This document shows positions 15,559 through 24,640 of a stretch of DNA of 39,639 bases, piece by piece. The position numbers and the translations under genes are program-made. The notes under the pieces were generated by a model that worked only from the letters and a program-made list of their open reading frames with translations, was not told the origin of the DNA and made no database searches. The first letter of the stretch is position 1. Each line of letters begins with the position of its first letter. The stretch covers positions 1-39,639 of the forward strand of contig JAGHIZ010000080.1 of NCBI GenBank assembly GCA_017886875.1, written 5' to 3'. Origin of the DNA: Butyricicoccus sp. Lineage in GTDB: Bacteria > Bacillota > Clostridia > Oscillospirales > Butyricicoccaceae.

Positions 15559-17342
15559 TCTGCATTACCCTCTTGCTCAATCGGCAGAAGTATAGTGACC
15601 TCTGTGCCTTTATCAGCTTCACTTTCAAGGAATATCTTACCATTATGAGCTTTAACCATTTCTTTAGCTATTGCAAGCCCTAAACCTGTTCCGCCTTTTT
15701 CTCTTGACCTTGCTTTATCCACTCGGTAAAAACGTTCAAATAGTCTAGGTAAATCTTCTTTTGGTATGCCGATACCATTATCAACCACACGAATACGTAC
15801 AGTCTTGGCGTCCATTTGGTCTGCAAATAAAAATATCCTGCCACCACTTGGTGTATATTTTATAGAGTTTGAAATAATATTTACAACAACTTGTTCCAAA
15901 CGCTCTTTATCACCCATAATTTCAGGCAGTGGCTTTGGTATATACATTGCAAGTGAATGACCATTTTTTTGAGCGTCCAGCTCCATAGCAGTATAAACAT
16001 TTTCTAACATTTGCTGAATTGAAAAACGTCTAAAAGACAAGTCCATTCTGCCATAATCAAGTTTAGAAAGTGTAAGTAAATCCTTAACTATACGAGTCAT
16101 TCTATCCGCTTCACCAGTTATAACACCTAAAAAGCGTTTTTCAGTATCTGGCGGAAGTTCGCCTGCTGCGTCCATAAGTGTTTCAGTGTAGCTTTTAATA
16201 TTTGTAAGTGGCGTTCTAAGCTCATGAGATACATTGGCTACAAATTCACGTCTTGCATCATCAAGTTTTTTCTGTTCGGTTATATCATGAATAACCGCAA
16301 TAATACCACGTTCACTTTCTCTTACACCAAATGAAGCAAGAAGCACCTGTAAAACACGATTTTTTCTCGCTATTTCATAACTTATAGAGCGTTTTTGTGC
16401 AAGCGTTTCAGGTAGTTTTATATCTGTAAACACATCTTTAAAGCTCATATTTTCATCAAAATTTATATCAAGTAAACGTTCGGTTGCAGGGTTCATATGA
16501 ATAACTTTTCCGTCCATAGAAAATGCTGCCACACCATCTGACATATGCAAAAACAGAGTGTTTAGTTTATCTCTTTCATCTTGTACTTCACCTATAGTGT
16601 TTTGTAACATCTCAGCCATATAGTTAAAAGTTTCGGAAAGATTGCCTATTTCATCACCTGATTGTATTTCAAGCCTATGGCTATAATCGCCAGATGCTAC
16701 AAGTTTTGCTTGTTTAGTTATATTTTCAATAGGTGTTGTTATAGTTTTGCTAAGTAAAAAGCTAAGTAATACTACAACTAAAAGACCAAAAAGCATCGCT
16801 TCCATAACAATACTAAAAAAGCTCCATGAAAGCTCTTGTATTTCCTGCTTATCATCTTTAATATAAACAATAAAAGTTTGATTTTCGCCCTCAACGGGAT
16901 ATGCTGCATCAATATAATGGTCTATAACTGCATTTTTAAGTCCTATTTGACCTGCCATTGCAGATAATAAATTGGGTGTTATTGTGATTTCTGCACTGCC
17001 TTTTTCTCTTGAACCGCTTAAATAACTACCTGTGCTATCCAATATATAATAATTTCTATGACTATCAATACCTAACGAACCAGCTCTCACATTTATCATT
17101 TCATCTAACTGCTCAGCTGCGTTTTGTTGATGAGCTGCTTCTTCCATAGCCTCTCTTAAATCAAATGTAAAAACTCTAGTCATTTGGTCTTGAAAGTCTT
17201 TAAGATAATAGTTACCGACACTATTTATAAGAAATGTGCCGGTAACTACCATAACAGATATAATAAGCAATATCAAAATAAGAACTAACTTCATGTGCAG
17301 ACTGCGAAACATACCAACAGTCATTTTTTTATTATTTTCCAT
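15528..17342 (-). CDS. walK: Cell-wall sensor histidine kinase WalK
   Basis: A 604-residue kinase with transmembrane helices at about 17-38 and 174-198 flanking an extracytoplasmic sensor domain. HAMP spans about 199-250 and a PAS domain about 258-360. The phosphoacceptor His373 lies in FVANVSHELRTPLT. The ATPase domain carries ISNSIKYTP, DNGIGIP and GGTGLGLAI. It autophosphorylates and passes phosphate to WalR to control autolysins and wall synthesis. AAGGAG lies 7 bases before the ATG. It starts 10 bases after walR and overlaps walH at its end. Confidence 0.97.
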   Translation of the reverse strand: MENNKKMTVGMFRSLHMKLVLILILLIISVMVVTGTFLINSVGNYYLKDFQDQMTRVFTFDLREAMEEAAHQQNAAEQLDEMINVRAGSLGIDSHRNYYILDSTGSYLSGSREKGSAEITITPNLLSAMAGQIGLKNAVIDHYIDAAYPVEGENQTFIVYIKDDKQEIQELSWSFFSIVMEAMLFGLLVVVLLSFLLSKTITTPIENITKQAKLVASGDYSHRLEIQSGDEIGNLSETFNYMAEMLQNTIGEVQDERDKLNTLFLHMSDGVAAFSMDGKVIHMNPATERLLDINFDENMSFKDVFTDIKLPETLAQKRSISYEIARKNRVLQVLLASFGVRESERGIIAVIHDITEQKKLDDARREFVANVSHELRTPLTNIKSYTETLMDAAGELPPDTEKRFLGVITGEADRMTRIVKDLLTLSKLDYGRMDLSFRRFSIQQMLENVYTAMELDAQKNGHSLAMYIPKPLPEIMGDKERLEQVVVNIISNSIKYTPSGGRIFLFADQMDAKTVRIRVVDNGIGIPKEDLPRLFERFYRVDKARSREKGGTGLGLAIAKEMVKAHNGKIFLESEADKGTEVTILLPIEQEGNAECKKEIDSKT

Positions 17343-17352
17343 GAATAGCTCC

Positions 17353-18054
17353 TTAAATACTTTCTAGTTTTTCTGTTTCTGAGAAATAATATCCAAGTCC
17401 ACGTTTAGTAATAATATATCTAGGCTGAGCTGCCTCATCTTCAATTTTTTCACGAAGTCTACGAATAGCAACATCAACAGCTCTTAAATCGCCATAATAT
17501 TCATAACCCCAAACCTTTTCCATAAGTTGTTCTCTTGAATAAACTTGTCCAGGAGTAGCTGCTAAAAATGTTAAAAGTTCAAATTCTCTAACAGATAAAT
17601 CAAGCTGTTTACCATGTTTATAAATTGAACCATTTGAAGCCTTAATTTGCAAACTATCTGATGATGTTGTTTTAACTTCATCATCATTTGAAACACTTCT
17701 TCTCATATTTGCCTTAACTCTAGCCATAAGCTCACGCATAGAAAATGGCTTTGTTATATAATCATCAGCCCCAAGTTCAAGCCCCAATATTTTATCTGTT
17801 TCTTCTTCTCTAGCGGTAAGCATAAGAATAGGCACTCCAGAGCTCATACGCACCCTTTTACATACTTCAAAACCGTCCATTTGAGGAAGCATAACATCAA
17901 GTAATATAAGGTCAGGGGATTTTTCAAGAGCCAATTTCAAGCCATCAGCACCATTATTGGCTTCTAAAGTTTGATAGCCTTCACGTTGTAAATTAAATAC
18001 TAAAATATCAGCAATAGCCTTTTCATCTTCCACCACAAGAATGGTTTTTGACAT
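17353..18054 (-). CDS. walR: OmpR-family response regulator WalR
   Basis: A 233-residue regulator. The receiver domain has the acidic pocket VVEDE and phosphoacceptor Asp53 in LILLDVMLPQMDG, then the LGADDYITKPF element. The C-terminal winged helix ends with the recognition segment VDVAIRRLREKIED and ITKRGLGYYF. WalR is an essential controller of peptidoglycan remodelling in Firmicutes. AAGGAG precedes the ATG. It lies 35 bases after the Nudix gene, with no clear promoter in that gap, so it may be read from upstream or from a promoter inside the Nudix gene. Confidence 0.97.
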   Translation of the reverse strand: MSKTILVVEDEKAIADILVFNLQREGYQTLEANNGADGLKLALEKSPDLILLDVMLPQMDGFEVCKRVRMSSGVPILMLTAREEETDKILGLELGADDYITKPFSMRELMARVKANMRRSVSNDDEVKTTSSDSLQIKASNGSIYKHGKQLDLSVREFELLTFLAATPGQVYSREQLMEKVWGYEYYGDLRAVDVAIRRLREKIEDEAAQPRYIITKRGLGYYFSETEKLESI

Positions 18055-18089
18055 AGTTTCTCTCCTTTCCTATGGTGATTAGGTGTATT

Positions 18090-18632
18090 TTACCCAATCA
18101 GACCGTTCAATCTTGCCCTATAAGCCGCCATAACAGTTTTAGCATCACGGATTTCATCAGATGCGATTTTCCTTTCAAACTCTGCAAATGGCATACGAAC
18201 ATGCTCAACAAATTCATCTTCATCAGGTGAAACTTCACCTGCGGTTAGACCAGTTGCAGCATAAAGATATACAATCTCATTAAGAAAACCTGGAGATGGA
18301 TAAACTTGACCTAGGTTTATCATATTTTTAGCTGTAAAGCCTGTTTCTTCTTTGAGCTCACGTCTGCCACAATCTTCAATATTTTCTGCACCATGGTCAA
18401 GTTTACCTGCTGGGATTTCATAAATAACCTCTTTGTATGGATATCTAAATTGACGCACTAAAATAACATTACCATCTTCATCAATCGGAAGTATACCAAC
18501 GCCGCCAACATGCTCACAAACTTCACGTATTGCAGGTTTACCGTTTGGCAGCTCTATATTATCAACTCTTGCAGACATAATTTTGCCACGAAAATGATAT
18601 GTCTGGTCTAAAGTTTTCTCTGTAAAATCCAT
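18090..18632 (-). CDS. nudF: Nudix hydrolase, ADP-ribose pyrophosphatase type
   Basis: A 180-residue cytoplasmic enzyme, probably hydrolysing ADP-ribose to AMP and ribose-5-phosphate. The Nudix box begins AGKLDHGAENIEDC and ends RRELKEETGF, with the metal-binding REXXEE glutamates intact. The first half is one residue longer than the standard 23-residue box. EIPAGK before it and VYPSPGFLNE after it are typical of the ADP-ribose pyrophosphatase branch. AAAGGAGG lies 9 bases before the ATG. It begins 1 base after the GH13 stop codon, so the two are co-transcribed. ADP-sugar substrates fit the glycogen neighbourhood, but that is inference. Confidence 0.9.
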   Translation of the reverse strand: MDFTEKTLDQTYHFRGKIMSARVDNIELPNGKPAIREVCEHVGGVGILPIDEDGNVILVRQFRYPYKEVIYEIPAGKLDHGAENIEDCGRRELKEETGFTAKNMINLGQVYPSPGFLNEIVYLYAATGLTAGEVSPDEDEFVEHVRMPFAEFERKIASDEIRDAKTVMAAYRARLNGLIG

Positions 18633-18633
18633 T

Positions 18634-20538
18634 TTAATTATCCTCCTTTATAATTTTAACTATATAAGCTTGTTCAGCTTCTAAAGCTATTGATTGAAGT
18701 TCATCTTCATCAATATATATTTCTGGTTCACCCAAAACAGGGATTATTTTCTTTGCATTTTCAACTGCATAATAAACAGCTTCATATCCACGATTTACAA
18801 GTATAAGCATTTGCTCATTTTGAGTTTGACGCTCATAAATTAAAACCCCATTATCAGCCTCTAAAAATCTTAACTGACCTTTATTAAGTGCCTCACTTGA
18901 GCTTCTAACCTCACCAAGTTTTTTATAAAACTCTAAAATTTCGGTGTCCTCATTACCCCAAGGATAAGTTCTTCTATTGAATGGGTCTTCATAGCCTTGT
19001 TGTCCTGCCTCATCACCATAATAAATAGTTGGTGAACCTGGCATAGTAAACTGTATTACAGCAGCCATAAATAGCTTACGCTTTGCCATTTCACGCTCAT
19101 CACCCTCAAGCCAACGATGAGCACGAAAATCTCTGCTTTGACTCCAATCGCTACTATCTGAACCAAATAATGTTAAAGCTCTTGGTGTATCATGTGTGCT
19201 TATAATATTCATAAGATTATAGAAAACTGCTGTTGGATAATTTTCACGCAGTGTTTCCATTTTTTCCATAAATTCCTCAGCAGGTGCACCACATAAATAA
19301 GCAAGCACACCATCACGCAAAGGATAATTCATAACGCTATCAAGTTCACCGCCTTGGAAGTATTTACGTCTAACATCATAACTAATTTTATTTGATGCGT
19401 CTTCCCAGACTTCACCTACAACTAAAGCGTCTGATTTAACACTTCTTGCAGCAGCATTTAGTTTTGCTATAAACTCATCAGGCAGTTCATCAGCAACATC
19501 TAAACGCCAACCAGAAGCACCAGCATTAAGCCAATGTTTAATTACACTGTCCTCACCTTCGATTATATAATCAAGGTAAGCTTCATTCATTTCATTTACT
19601 TGTGGCAGTGTATAAATTCCCCACCAAGATGAATACTTATTAGGCCACTCTGAAAAATCATACCATGAATAATATTTTGAGTCTTTAGACTGATATGCAC
19701 CTACGCTATCATAGTTATTTCTTGCATTAAAGTATTCACTATCATATCCTGTATGACTGAAAACACCATCTAAAATAACACGCATACCATATTGTTTAGC
19801 TTTTGAACAAAGCTCTTTAAAATCTTCCTCTGTACCCATCATAGGGTCAATATTTTTATAGTTGCCTGTGTCATATCTATGATTTGAAAAGGCTTCAAAA
19901 ATCGGATTAAAATATATTGTTTTAACATTTAAACTTTTAAGATAATCTAGTTTTGAAATTACGCCTTTAATACTTCCGCCAAAGAAATCATTATTCCAAA
20001 TTTCACCTTTTTCATCAGGCAAATAAACAGGTATATCTGACCAATTTTCATGTATATTGCGAGTTGTACGCCAACCTGTTTTTTTAGGAACTTCTGTTCT
20101 ACAAAAACGGTCAGGGAAAATGTTATAAGTTATACCTTGACCGAACCAATCAGCAACTTTATACTGACCATCAAAAACGGTCATTTGGAACATATCGCCT
20201 AAATCTTTGCGTACATCACCATAACCACCTGGATTTTTCACAATATAATATTCATCATAAGCGGTAATAATTTTAAATGCATACCAATAAAGACCTGCAT
20301 TACCCGCTTTAAAGTTTACTTTATAGCAATCACGATAGCCTTCATATCCATTCCATTGCATAGTTATATATTTAGGCTCGTTTTCATTATCAGCTTTTAT
20401 AATAAATTCAGCATGTAAAACACCTGTGTTTCTTCTTGGATAAATGCAAATCTCAACATCATCTCCAGCTTTAACAGCACCGAATGGTTTTTTATATGCT
20501 TCTAATCTTGAACAATAAATACTTAAAATTTCACTCAT
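18634..20538 (-). CDS. Cytoplasmic GH13 alpha-amylase/neopullulanase-like enzyme
   Basis: A 634-residue GH13 glycosidase without a signal peptide. An N-terminal beta-sandwich (about 1-125) resembles the starch-binding domain of maltogenic amylases and neopullulanases. The TIM barrel carries DGVFSH near 257-262, nucleophile Asp347 in GWRLDVAD, acid/base Glu376 in VVGEVWED and Asp450 in STHDTPR, followed by a C-terminal beta domain. It probably degrades maltodextrins or glycogen side chains inside the cell; exact specificity is not readable. AAGGAG lies about 9 bases before the ATG. It has its own extended -10 promoter and follows the glgP terminator, then continues into the Nudix gene. Confidence 0.93.
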   Translation of the reverse strand: MSEILSIYCSRLEAYKKPFGAVKAGDDVEICIYPRRNTGVLHAEFIIKADNENEPKYITMQWNGYEGYRDCYKVNFKAGNAGLYWYAFKIITAYDEYYIVKNPGGYGDVRKDLGDMFQMTVFDGQYKVADWFGQGITYNIFPDRFCRTEVPKKTGWRTTRNIHENWSDIPVYLPDEKGEIWNNDFFGGSIKGVISKLDYLKSLNVKTIYFNPIFEAFSNHRYDTGNYKNIDPMMGTEEDFKELCSKAKQYGMRVILDGVFSHTGYDSEYFNARNNYDSVGAYQSKDSKYYSWYDFSEWPNKYSSWWGIYTLPQVNEMNEAYLDYIIEGEDSVIKHWLNAGASGWRLDVADELPDEFIAKLNAAARSVKSDALVVGEVWEDASNKISYDVRRKYFQGGELDSVMNYPLRDGVLAYLCGAPAEEFMEKMETLRENYPTAVFYNLMNIISTHDTPRALTLFGSDSSDWSQSRDFRAHRWLEGDEREMAKRKLFMAAVIQFTMPGSPTIYYGDEAGQQGYEDPFNRRTYPWGNEDTEILEFYKKLGEVRSSSEALNKGQLRFLEADNGVLIYERQTQNEQMLILVNRGYEAVYYAVENAKKIIPVLGEPEIYIDEDELQSIALEAEQAYIVKIIKEDN

Positions 20539-20606
20539 TAAAAATATCTCCTTTTTTATTTAAGCCAAGTAAGTGTAGCTTAAACATTTCATAGCGATAC
20601 AGAATA

Positions 20607-20635
20607 AGTATACCACATTATGATACATTTTTTAA
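20607..20635 (-). promoter_or_regulatory. Extended -10 promoter of the GH13-Nudix(-wal) run
   Basis: On the minus strand TATACT (20607-20612) is preceded by TGG, giving an extended -10, with a weak -35 TTAAAA (20630-20635) at 17 bases. It sits downstream of the glgP terminator and about 70 bases before the GH13 start. Confidence 0.65.
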
Positions 20636-20659
20636 GTATTCATATTTGTTTTATTGATA

Positions 20660-20701
20660 AAAAAAGTTAAAGAAAAGCTGCCCATAATAAATATAGGCAG
20701 C
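20660..20701 (-). terminator. Terminator after glgP
   Basis: On the minus strand GCTGCC pairs with GGCAGC (20677-20701) and the stem extends through a G-U and three A-T pairs to a 5-base loop. It is followed by TTTTC and a later T-run. It closes the glgB-glgC-glgD-glgA-glgP operon. Confidence 0.85.
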
Positions 20702-20709
20702 ATAACAAT

Positions 20710-23067
20710 TTAGAATGAAAATTTAGAAGGCACACGCCAGATATTTTGTGCATATTCAGCAACTGAACGGTCAGCCGCAAATCTACCACTATTAGCAATA
20801 TTAATAAGAGCCATATAATTCCAGTTTTGAGGACGTAAATACATTTGAGACGCACGTTCTTGTGTTCTATAATAAGATGCAAAATCTCTGCAAATACAAT
20901 AATAATCATCTTCATCATGTGCTTTAAATGCAGCATCTAATACATCTGTATAATCAACACCATCATCAAAGCCCTGTTTTATACGGTCTATAGCATATTG
21001 AAATTCTGGAGATATTTTTCTATCCTCTGGTCTTACTCTGCCAGTAAATGCTTCACTTGGCTGAGTACCAAATAACATAATATTTTCACGACCGACAGTT
21101 TTTGCTATTTCAATATTAGCACCGTCCCATGTGCCAATAGTGATTGCACCATTCATCATAAATTTCATATTGCCAATGCCTGATGCTTCACTACCTGTTA
21201 AAGAAATTTGTTCGGAAAGGTCAGCCGCAGGTATAACTAGCTCAGCTAATGAAACATTATAATCTTCTAAAAATACAAATTTAATTAGCTTATTAACTTC
21301 AGGGTCATTATTAACCATATTAGCTATTGCATGAATAAGTCTAATAATTTTCTTTCCTATTTTATGTGATGGCATTGCTCTAGCACACATAATAAATGTT
21401 TTTGGAACAAGAAGTTCTTCTTCTTTTTGTTTAATTTTATTATATACAGCTAAAACATTCATCAAGTACATTAAATGACGTTTATGCATATAAATATTTT
21501 TGCAATGAACATCAAACATTGTGTTTATATCTACTTTTATACCAGTTTTATTAAATATATACTCAGCTAAACGCTTTTTATTATTAAGCTTAACATTACC
21601 AATAGCATCTAAAAGTTTTTGGTCATCACCTAAACTAGCTAAAACATGTAATTCTGATGGGTGTGTTATAAATCCATCACCTATTTTAGAAGAAATTAAT
21701 TCTGTTAATTCAGGATTTGCTTGACATAGCCAACGTCTTATAGAAATACCATTTGTTATTTGTCTAAATTTTGCAGGATAGATTGAATAAAGGTCTGGGA
21801 ATACATGAGTTTTAAGCATTTCACCATGTAATGTTGAAACACCATTCACAGAGAAAGAACCTATAACCGCTAGATTTGCCATATTCACATTATCATCATG
21901 TATTACAAGCAATCTATTTATTTTGCTTATATCATCAGGATAGTACCCCATAAGCATACCGGCATATCTGAGATTTATTTCATTTATAATAGCCATAACT
22001 CTAGGAACAATATCTTGCACCATATATACAGACCAATATTGTAAGTAATCTTGACGCATTGTATGGTTTGTATAAGCTATTGATTGTGTTGTGATATTCC
22101 AAGCAAACTCCCAACTCATTTTTTCTTCATCTAATAAAATACGCATAAGCTCAGGAATTACTAAAGCTGAATTCATATCGTTTAGATGAATAACATTTTT
22201 CTCTGCAAAATTTTCCAATGTGCCATATATATCTTTATGTTTTTTGCATATATCTTGAACTGTTGCTGATACTAGAAAATATTGTTGCTTTAATTTTTGC
22301 CTTCTGCCTTCTTTAGTTATATTATCGCTTATAAGCATTTTTGATATATTATCATCAGCTTGTGAACTTTTCGCCTGCCATAATCTTAAATTTATAACAT
22401 GCTCAGTATTATAGCCAGAGATAATCATATCATAAGGCACAGCAAGCACTTCAACTGCATTGTTATAATCTATTTGTAGTGCATCATCACGCCATATTTC
22501 ATTGATTTGACCACCAAATTTAACAGTTTTAGTATCATTTTCCTGTTTTGTTTGCCAAACCTCACCTGTTTCAAGCCATAAATCTGGCAGTTCCACTTGC
22601 TCGCCATTTTCTATTTTTTGAATGAAGTTACCTTCTTCATATCTAATAGTATACCCTGTGCCTGCAACACCAATAGTGGCGACAGCGTCACCGTAGCATG
22701 CTGCAAGCCTACCTATAGAGCCTCCACCAAGTCCTGCATCTCTTTCAACTGATAGCATTTTATTTATATCAATTTGTAAATCTTCGCAAGCCTCTTGTAG
22801 AGCCTCCAGCATACCAAGATTATATGCATTATTTTTAAGTGAGCGACCGAGTAAAAACTCCACACATATAAAATGTACTTTTCGCTCTAGTTTCTGTGTT
22901 TTTTCGGTCTTTAGCATAATTTCATAAAGCTCTGATTGAATATATTTTGCACATGCATAATATATTTGGTTATAATCTGCTTTAGATATATCATCTATAC
23001 CGAAATTTTGTTTTAAGTTATCTAAAATATTATTTATAATTTCTTTTTTGCGATATTGTTTTAACAT
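20710..23067 (-). CDS. glgP: Glycogen phosphorylase
   Basis: A 785-residue PLP enzyme releasing glucose-1-phosphate from alpha-1,4-glucans. The N-terminal VHFICVEFLLGRSLKNN and GLGGGSIGRLAACY match the family. The PLP lysine is Lys635 in SGIGNMKFMMNGA, followed by GTWDGANIEI. The last gene of the glycogen operon, it lies 90 bases after glgA with a strong hairpin in the gap. The AAAAGG before the ATG is only one base away, so initiation is unusual or the start is slightly uncertain; no better in-frame start is seen. Length is somewhat shorter than the E. coli enzyme but normal for Firmicutes. Confidence 0.96.
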   Translation of the reverse strand: MLKQYRKKEIINNILDNLKQNFGIDDISKADYNQIYYACAKYIQSELYEIMLKTEKTQKLERKVHFICVEFLLGRSLKNNAYNLGMLEALQEACEDLQIDINKMLSVERDAGLGGGSIGRLAACYGDAVATIGVAGTGYTIRYEEGNFIQKIENGEQVELPDLWLETGEVWQTKQENDTKTVKFGGQINEIWRDDALQIDYNNAVEVLAVPYDMIISGYNTEHVINLRLWQAKSSQADDNISKMLISDNITKEGRRQKLKQQYFLVSATVQDICKKHKDIYGTLENFAEKNVIHLNDMNSALVIPELMRILLDEEKMSWEFAWNITTQSIAYTNHTMRQDYLQYWSVYMVQDIVPRVMAIINEINLRYAGMLMGYYPDDISKINRLLVIHDDNVNMANLAVIGSFSVNGVSTLHGEMLKTHVFPDLYSIYPAKFRQITNGISIRRWLCQANPELTELISSKIGDGFITHPSELHVLASLGDDQKLLDAIGNVKLNNKKRLAEYIFNKTGIKVDINTMFDVHCKNIYMHKRHLMYLMNVLAVYNKIKQKEEELLVPKTFIMCARAMPSHKIGKKIIRLIHAIANMVNNDPEVNKLIKFVFLEDYNVSLAELVIPAADLSEQISLTGSEASGIGNMKFMMNGAITIGTWDGANIEIAKTVGRENIMLFGTQPSEAFTGRVRPEDRKISPEFQYAIDRIKQGFDDGVDYTDVLDAAFKAHDEDDYYCICRDFASYYRTQERASQMYLRPQNWNYMALINIANSGRFAADRSVAEYAQNIWRVPSKFSF

Positions 23068-23100
23068 GCCTTTTATTCTATGCCCCCAGTATTATTTACT

Positions 23101-23133
23101 TGAGCGGTATTTCTGAATGTGAAATACCGCTCA
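23101..23133. repeat. Strong intercistronic hairpin between glgA and glgP
   Basis: TGAGCGGTATTTC pairs perfectly with GAAATACCGCTCA (13 bp) across a 7-base loop. On the minus strand, the direction of the genes, no U-tract follows; the T-rich stretch is on the plus strand. It therefore looks like an mRNA-stability or processing element in the operon, or a terminator against antisense reading. Confidence 0.75.
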
Positions 23134-23157
23134 TTTTCTCTTCTTATTTTTTTTATT

Positions 23158-24585
23158 TTAAATAGACTTGTAAAGTTCTTCATAAAGTTTTGCAGAAGCA
23201 GACCAACTAAAATCTTCCTTCATACCACCTGTAACAAGTTTTTTCCAAGCTGGCTTATTATAGGTAAATACACCACAAGCTTCTCTAATAACATGAAGCA
23301 TATCATGTGCATTGTAGCTATGGAAAGTGAAGCCGTTACCAGTTCCAAGATAATCAACAAATGCATGAACGGTATCTTTTAAGCCACCTGTTTCACGAAC
23401 AATAGGAATAGTACCATAATGCAAAGCTATCATCTGAGCTAAACCGCAAGGTTCAGATTTAGAAGGCATAAGCAAAATATCACTACCAGCGTATATTTTG
23501 CTTGCAAGCTCAGCAGAGAACATAATATTAACCGAAATTTTATCAGGATAACGTTTTTTAGCTTCAATGAACATCTGTTCATAACGCCATTCGCCCTTAC
23601 CAAGTACAATAAGTCTGATATCATCTTGTAGAATTTCGTCCAATACAGCTTCTATAAGGTCAAGACCTTTATGTCCAGCAAAGCGAGATATTATGGCTAT
23701 AACAGGTGTTTCCTCTGTGCCTTCAAGCCCACACATTTCAAGCAGTTGTTTTTTATTTTCTAGCTTGTTTTTAACTGTTCTTGTTGTATAATTCTTAAAT
23801 AAATATGGGTCTGTTGCAGGATTATAAGTATCTAAATCTAAACCATTTAATATACCATGTAACTTATAGCTACAATCACGAAGTATTGGGTCTAAACCAT
23901 GACCATAGTAAGGTGTTTGAATTTCCTCAGCATAGGTTGGTGATACAGTGGTAACCGCACCACTTGCAACGATAGCAGCCTTCATAAGGTTAACATCACC
24001 GTCCATAGCCATAAATCCTGAACGATAATGAGCATCATCAATACCCAGTACATACTCAAGGATTTCTCTACCATAGCGACCTTGATAAGCTATATTATGT
24101 ATAGTAAATACTGTTTTAATACCTTGATAGAATTCACGACCAGAGAACATTAAATTATAATAAACTGGAACAAGAGCGGTTTGCCAATCATTACAATTTA
24201 TAACATCTGGTTTAAATTCAATATCTGGCAGTATTTCAAGCACAGCCTTACTAAAGAATGCAAAACGTTCAGCATCATCATATTCCCCGTAGATTTGGTT
24301 GCGAGAAAAATAATATTCATTATCAATAAAGTAGTATTTCACACCATCTTCTTCATATACAAAAACACCACAGTATTGATTTCTCCAACCAAGCTGAACA
24401 TAAGCGTTTTTGACATAAGTCATTTTATCACGCCATTTTTGAGGAATAAGGCTATAATATGGACAAAAAACAGCTACTTCATGCCCTTGTTCAGCAAATG
24501 CTTTAGGCAAAGAGCCTGCAACATCACCAAGACCACCAGTTTTTATAAAAGGAGCCACTTCACTGGCAACATACATAATTTTCAT
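23158..24585 (-). CDS. glgA: Glycogen synthase (ADP-glucose type)
   Basis: A 475-residue GT5 glycosyltransferase extending alpha-1,4-glucan from ADP-glucose. The ADP-binding KTGGLGDVAGSLP is at residues 15-27, TIHNIAYQG lies in the first half, and the C-terminal SKSEPCGLAQMIA and RETGGLKDTV motifs are intact. GGAGG lies 7 bases before the ATG. It is the fourth gene of glgB-glgC-glgD-glgA-glgP, separated from both neighbours by hairpin-bearing gaps. Length is standard for bacterial GlgA. Confidence 0.98.
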   Translation of the reverse strand: MKIMYVASEVAPFIKTGGLGDVAGSLPKAFAEQGHEVAVFCPYYSLIPQKWRDKMTYVKNAYVQLGWRNQYCGVFVYEEDGVKYYFIDNEYYFSRNQIYGEYDDAERFAFFSKAVLEILPDIEFKPDVINCNDWQTALVPVYYNLMFSGREFYQGIKTVFTIHNIAYQGRYGREILEYVLGIDDAHYRSGFMAMDGDVNLMKAAIVASGAVTTVSPTYAEEIQTPYYGHGLDPILRDCSYKLHGILNGLDLDTYNPATDPYLFKNYTTRTVKNKLENKKQLLEMCGLEGTEETPVIAIISRFAGHKGLDLIEAVLDEILQDDIRLIVLGKGEWRYEQMFIEAKKRYPDKISVNIMFSAELASKIYAGSDILLMPSKSEPCGLAQMIALHYGTIPIVRETGGLKDTVHAFVDYLGTGNGFTFHSYNAHDMLHVIREACGVFTYNKPAWKKLVTGGMKEDFSWSASAKLYEELYKSI

Positions 24586-24605
24586 AAATGCACCTCCAAA
24601 CAGTT

Positions 24606-24628
24606 ACGGGATGCATAACGCACCCCGT
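24606..24628. repeat. Intercistronic hairpin between glgD and glgA
   Basis: On the minus strand ACGGGGTGC pairs with GCATCCCGT (9 bp, one G-U) around a 5-base loop. The glgA Shine-Dalgarno sequence follows a few bases later. There is no U-tract, so it more likely tunes mRNA stability or glgA translation than ends transcription. Confidence 0.65.
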
Positions 24629-24640
24629 CAGCTGTCATTT

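Noticed and set aside
23101-23133. Hairpin as the terminator of glgA
   Set aside because: On the minus strand there is no U-tract after the stem; the T-rich side belongs to the plus strand, where no gene ends.
24181-24618. 145-codon plus-strand open frame opposite glgA
   Set aside because: It is antisense to conserved glgA, low in complexity (Ile/Phe/Lys-rich), and has no ribosome-binding site.
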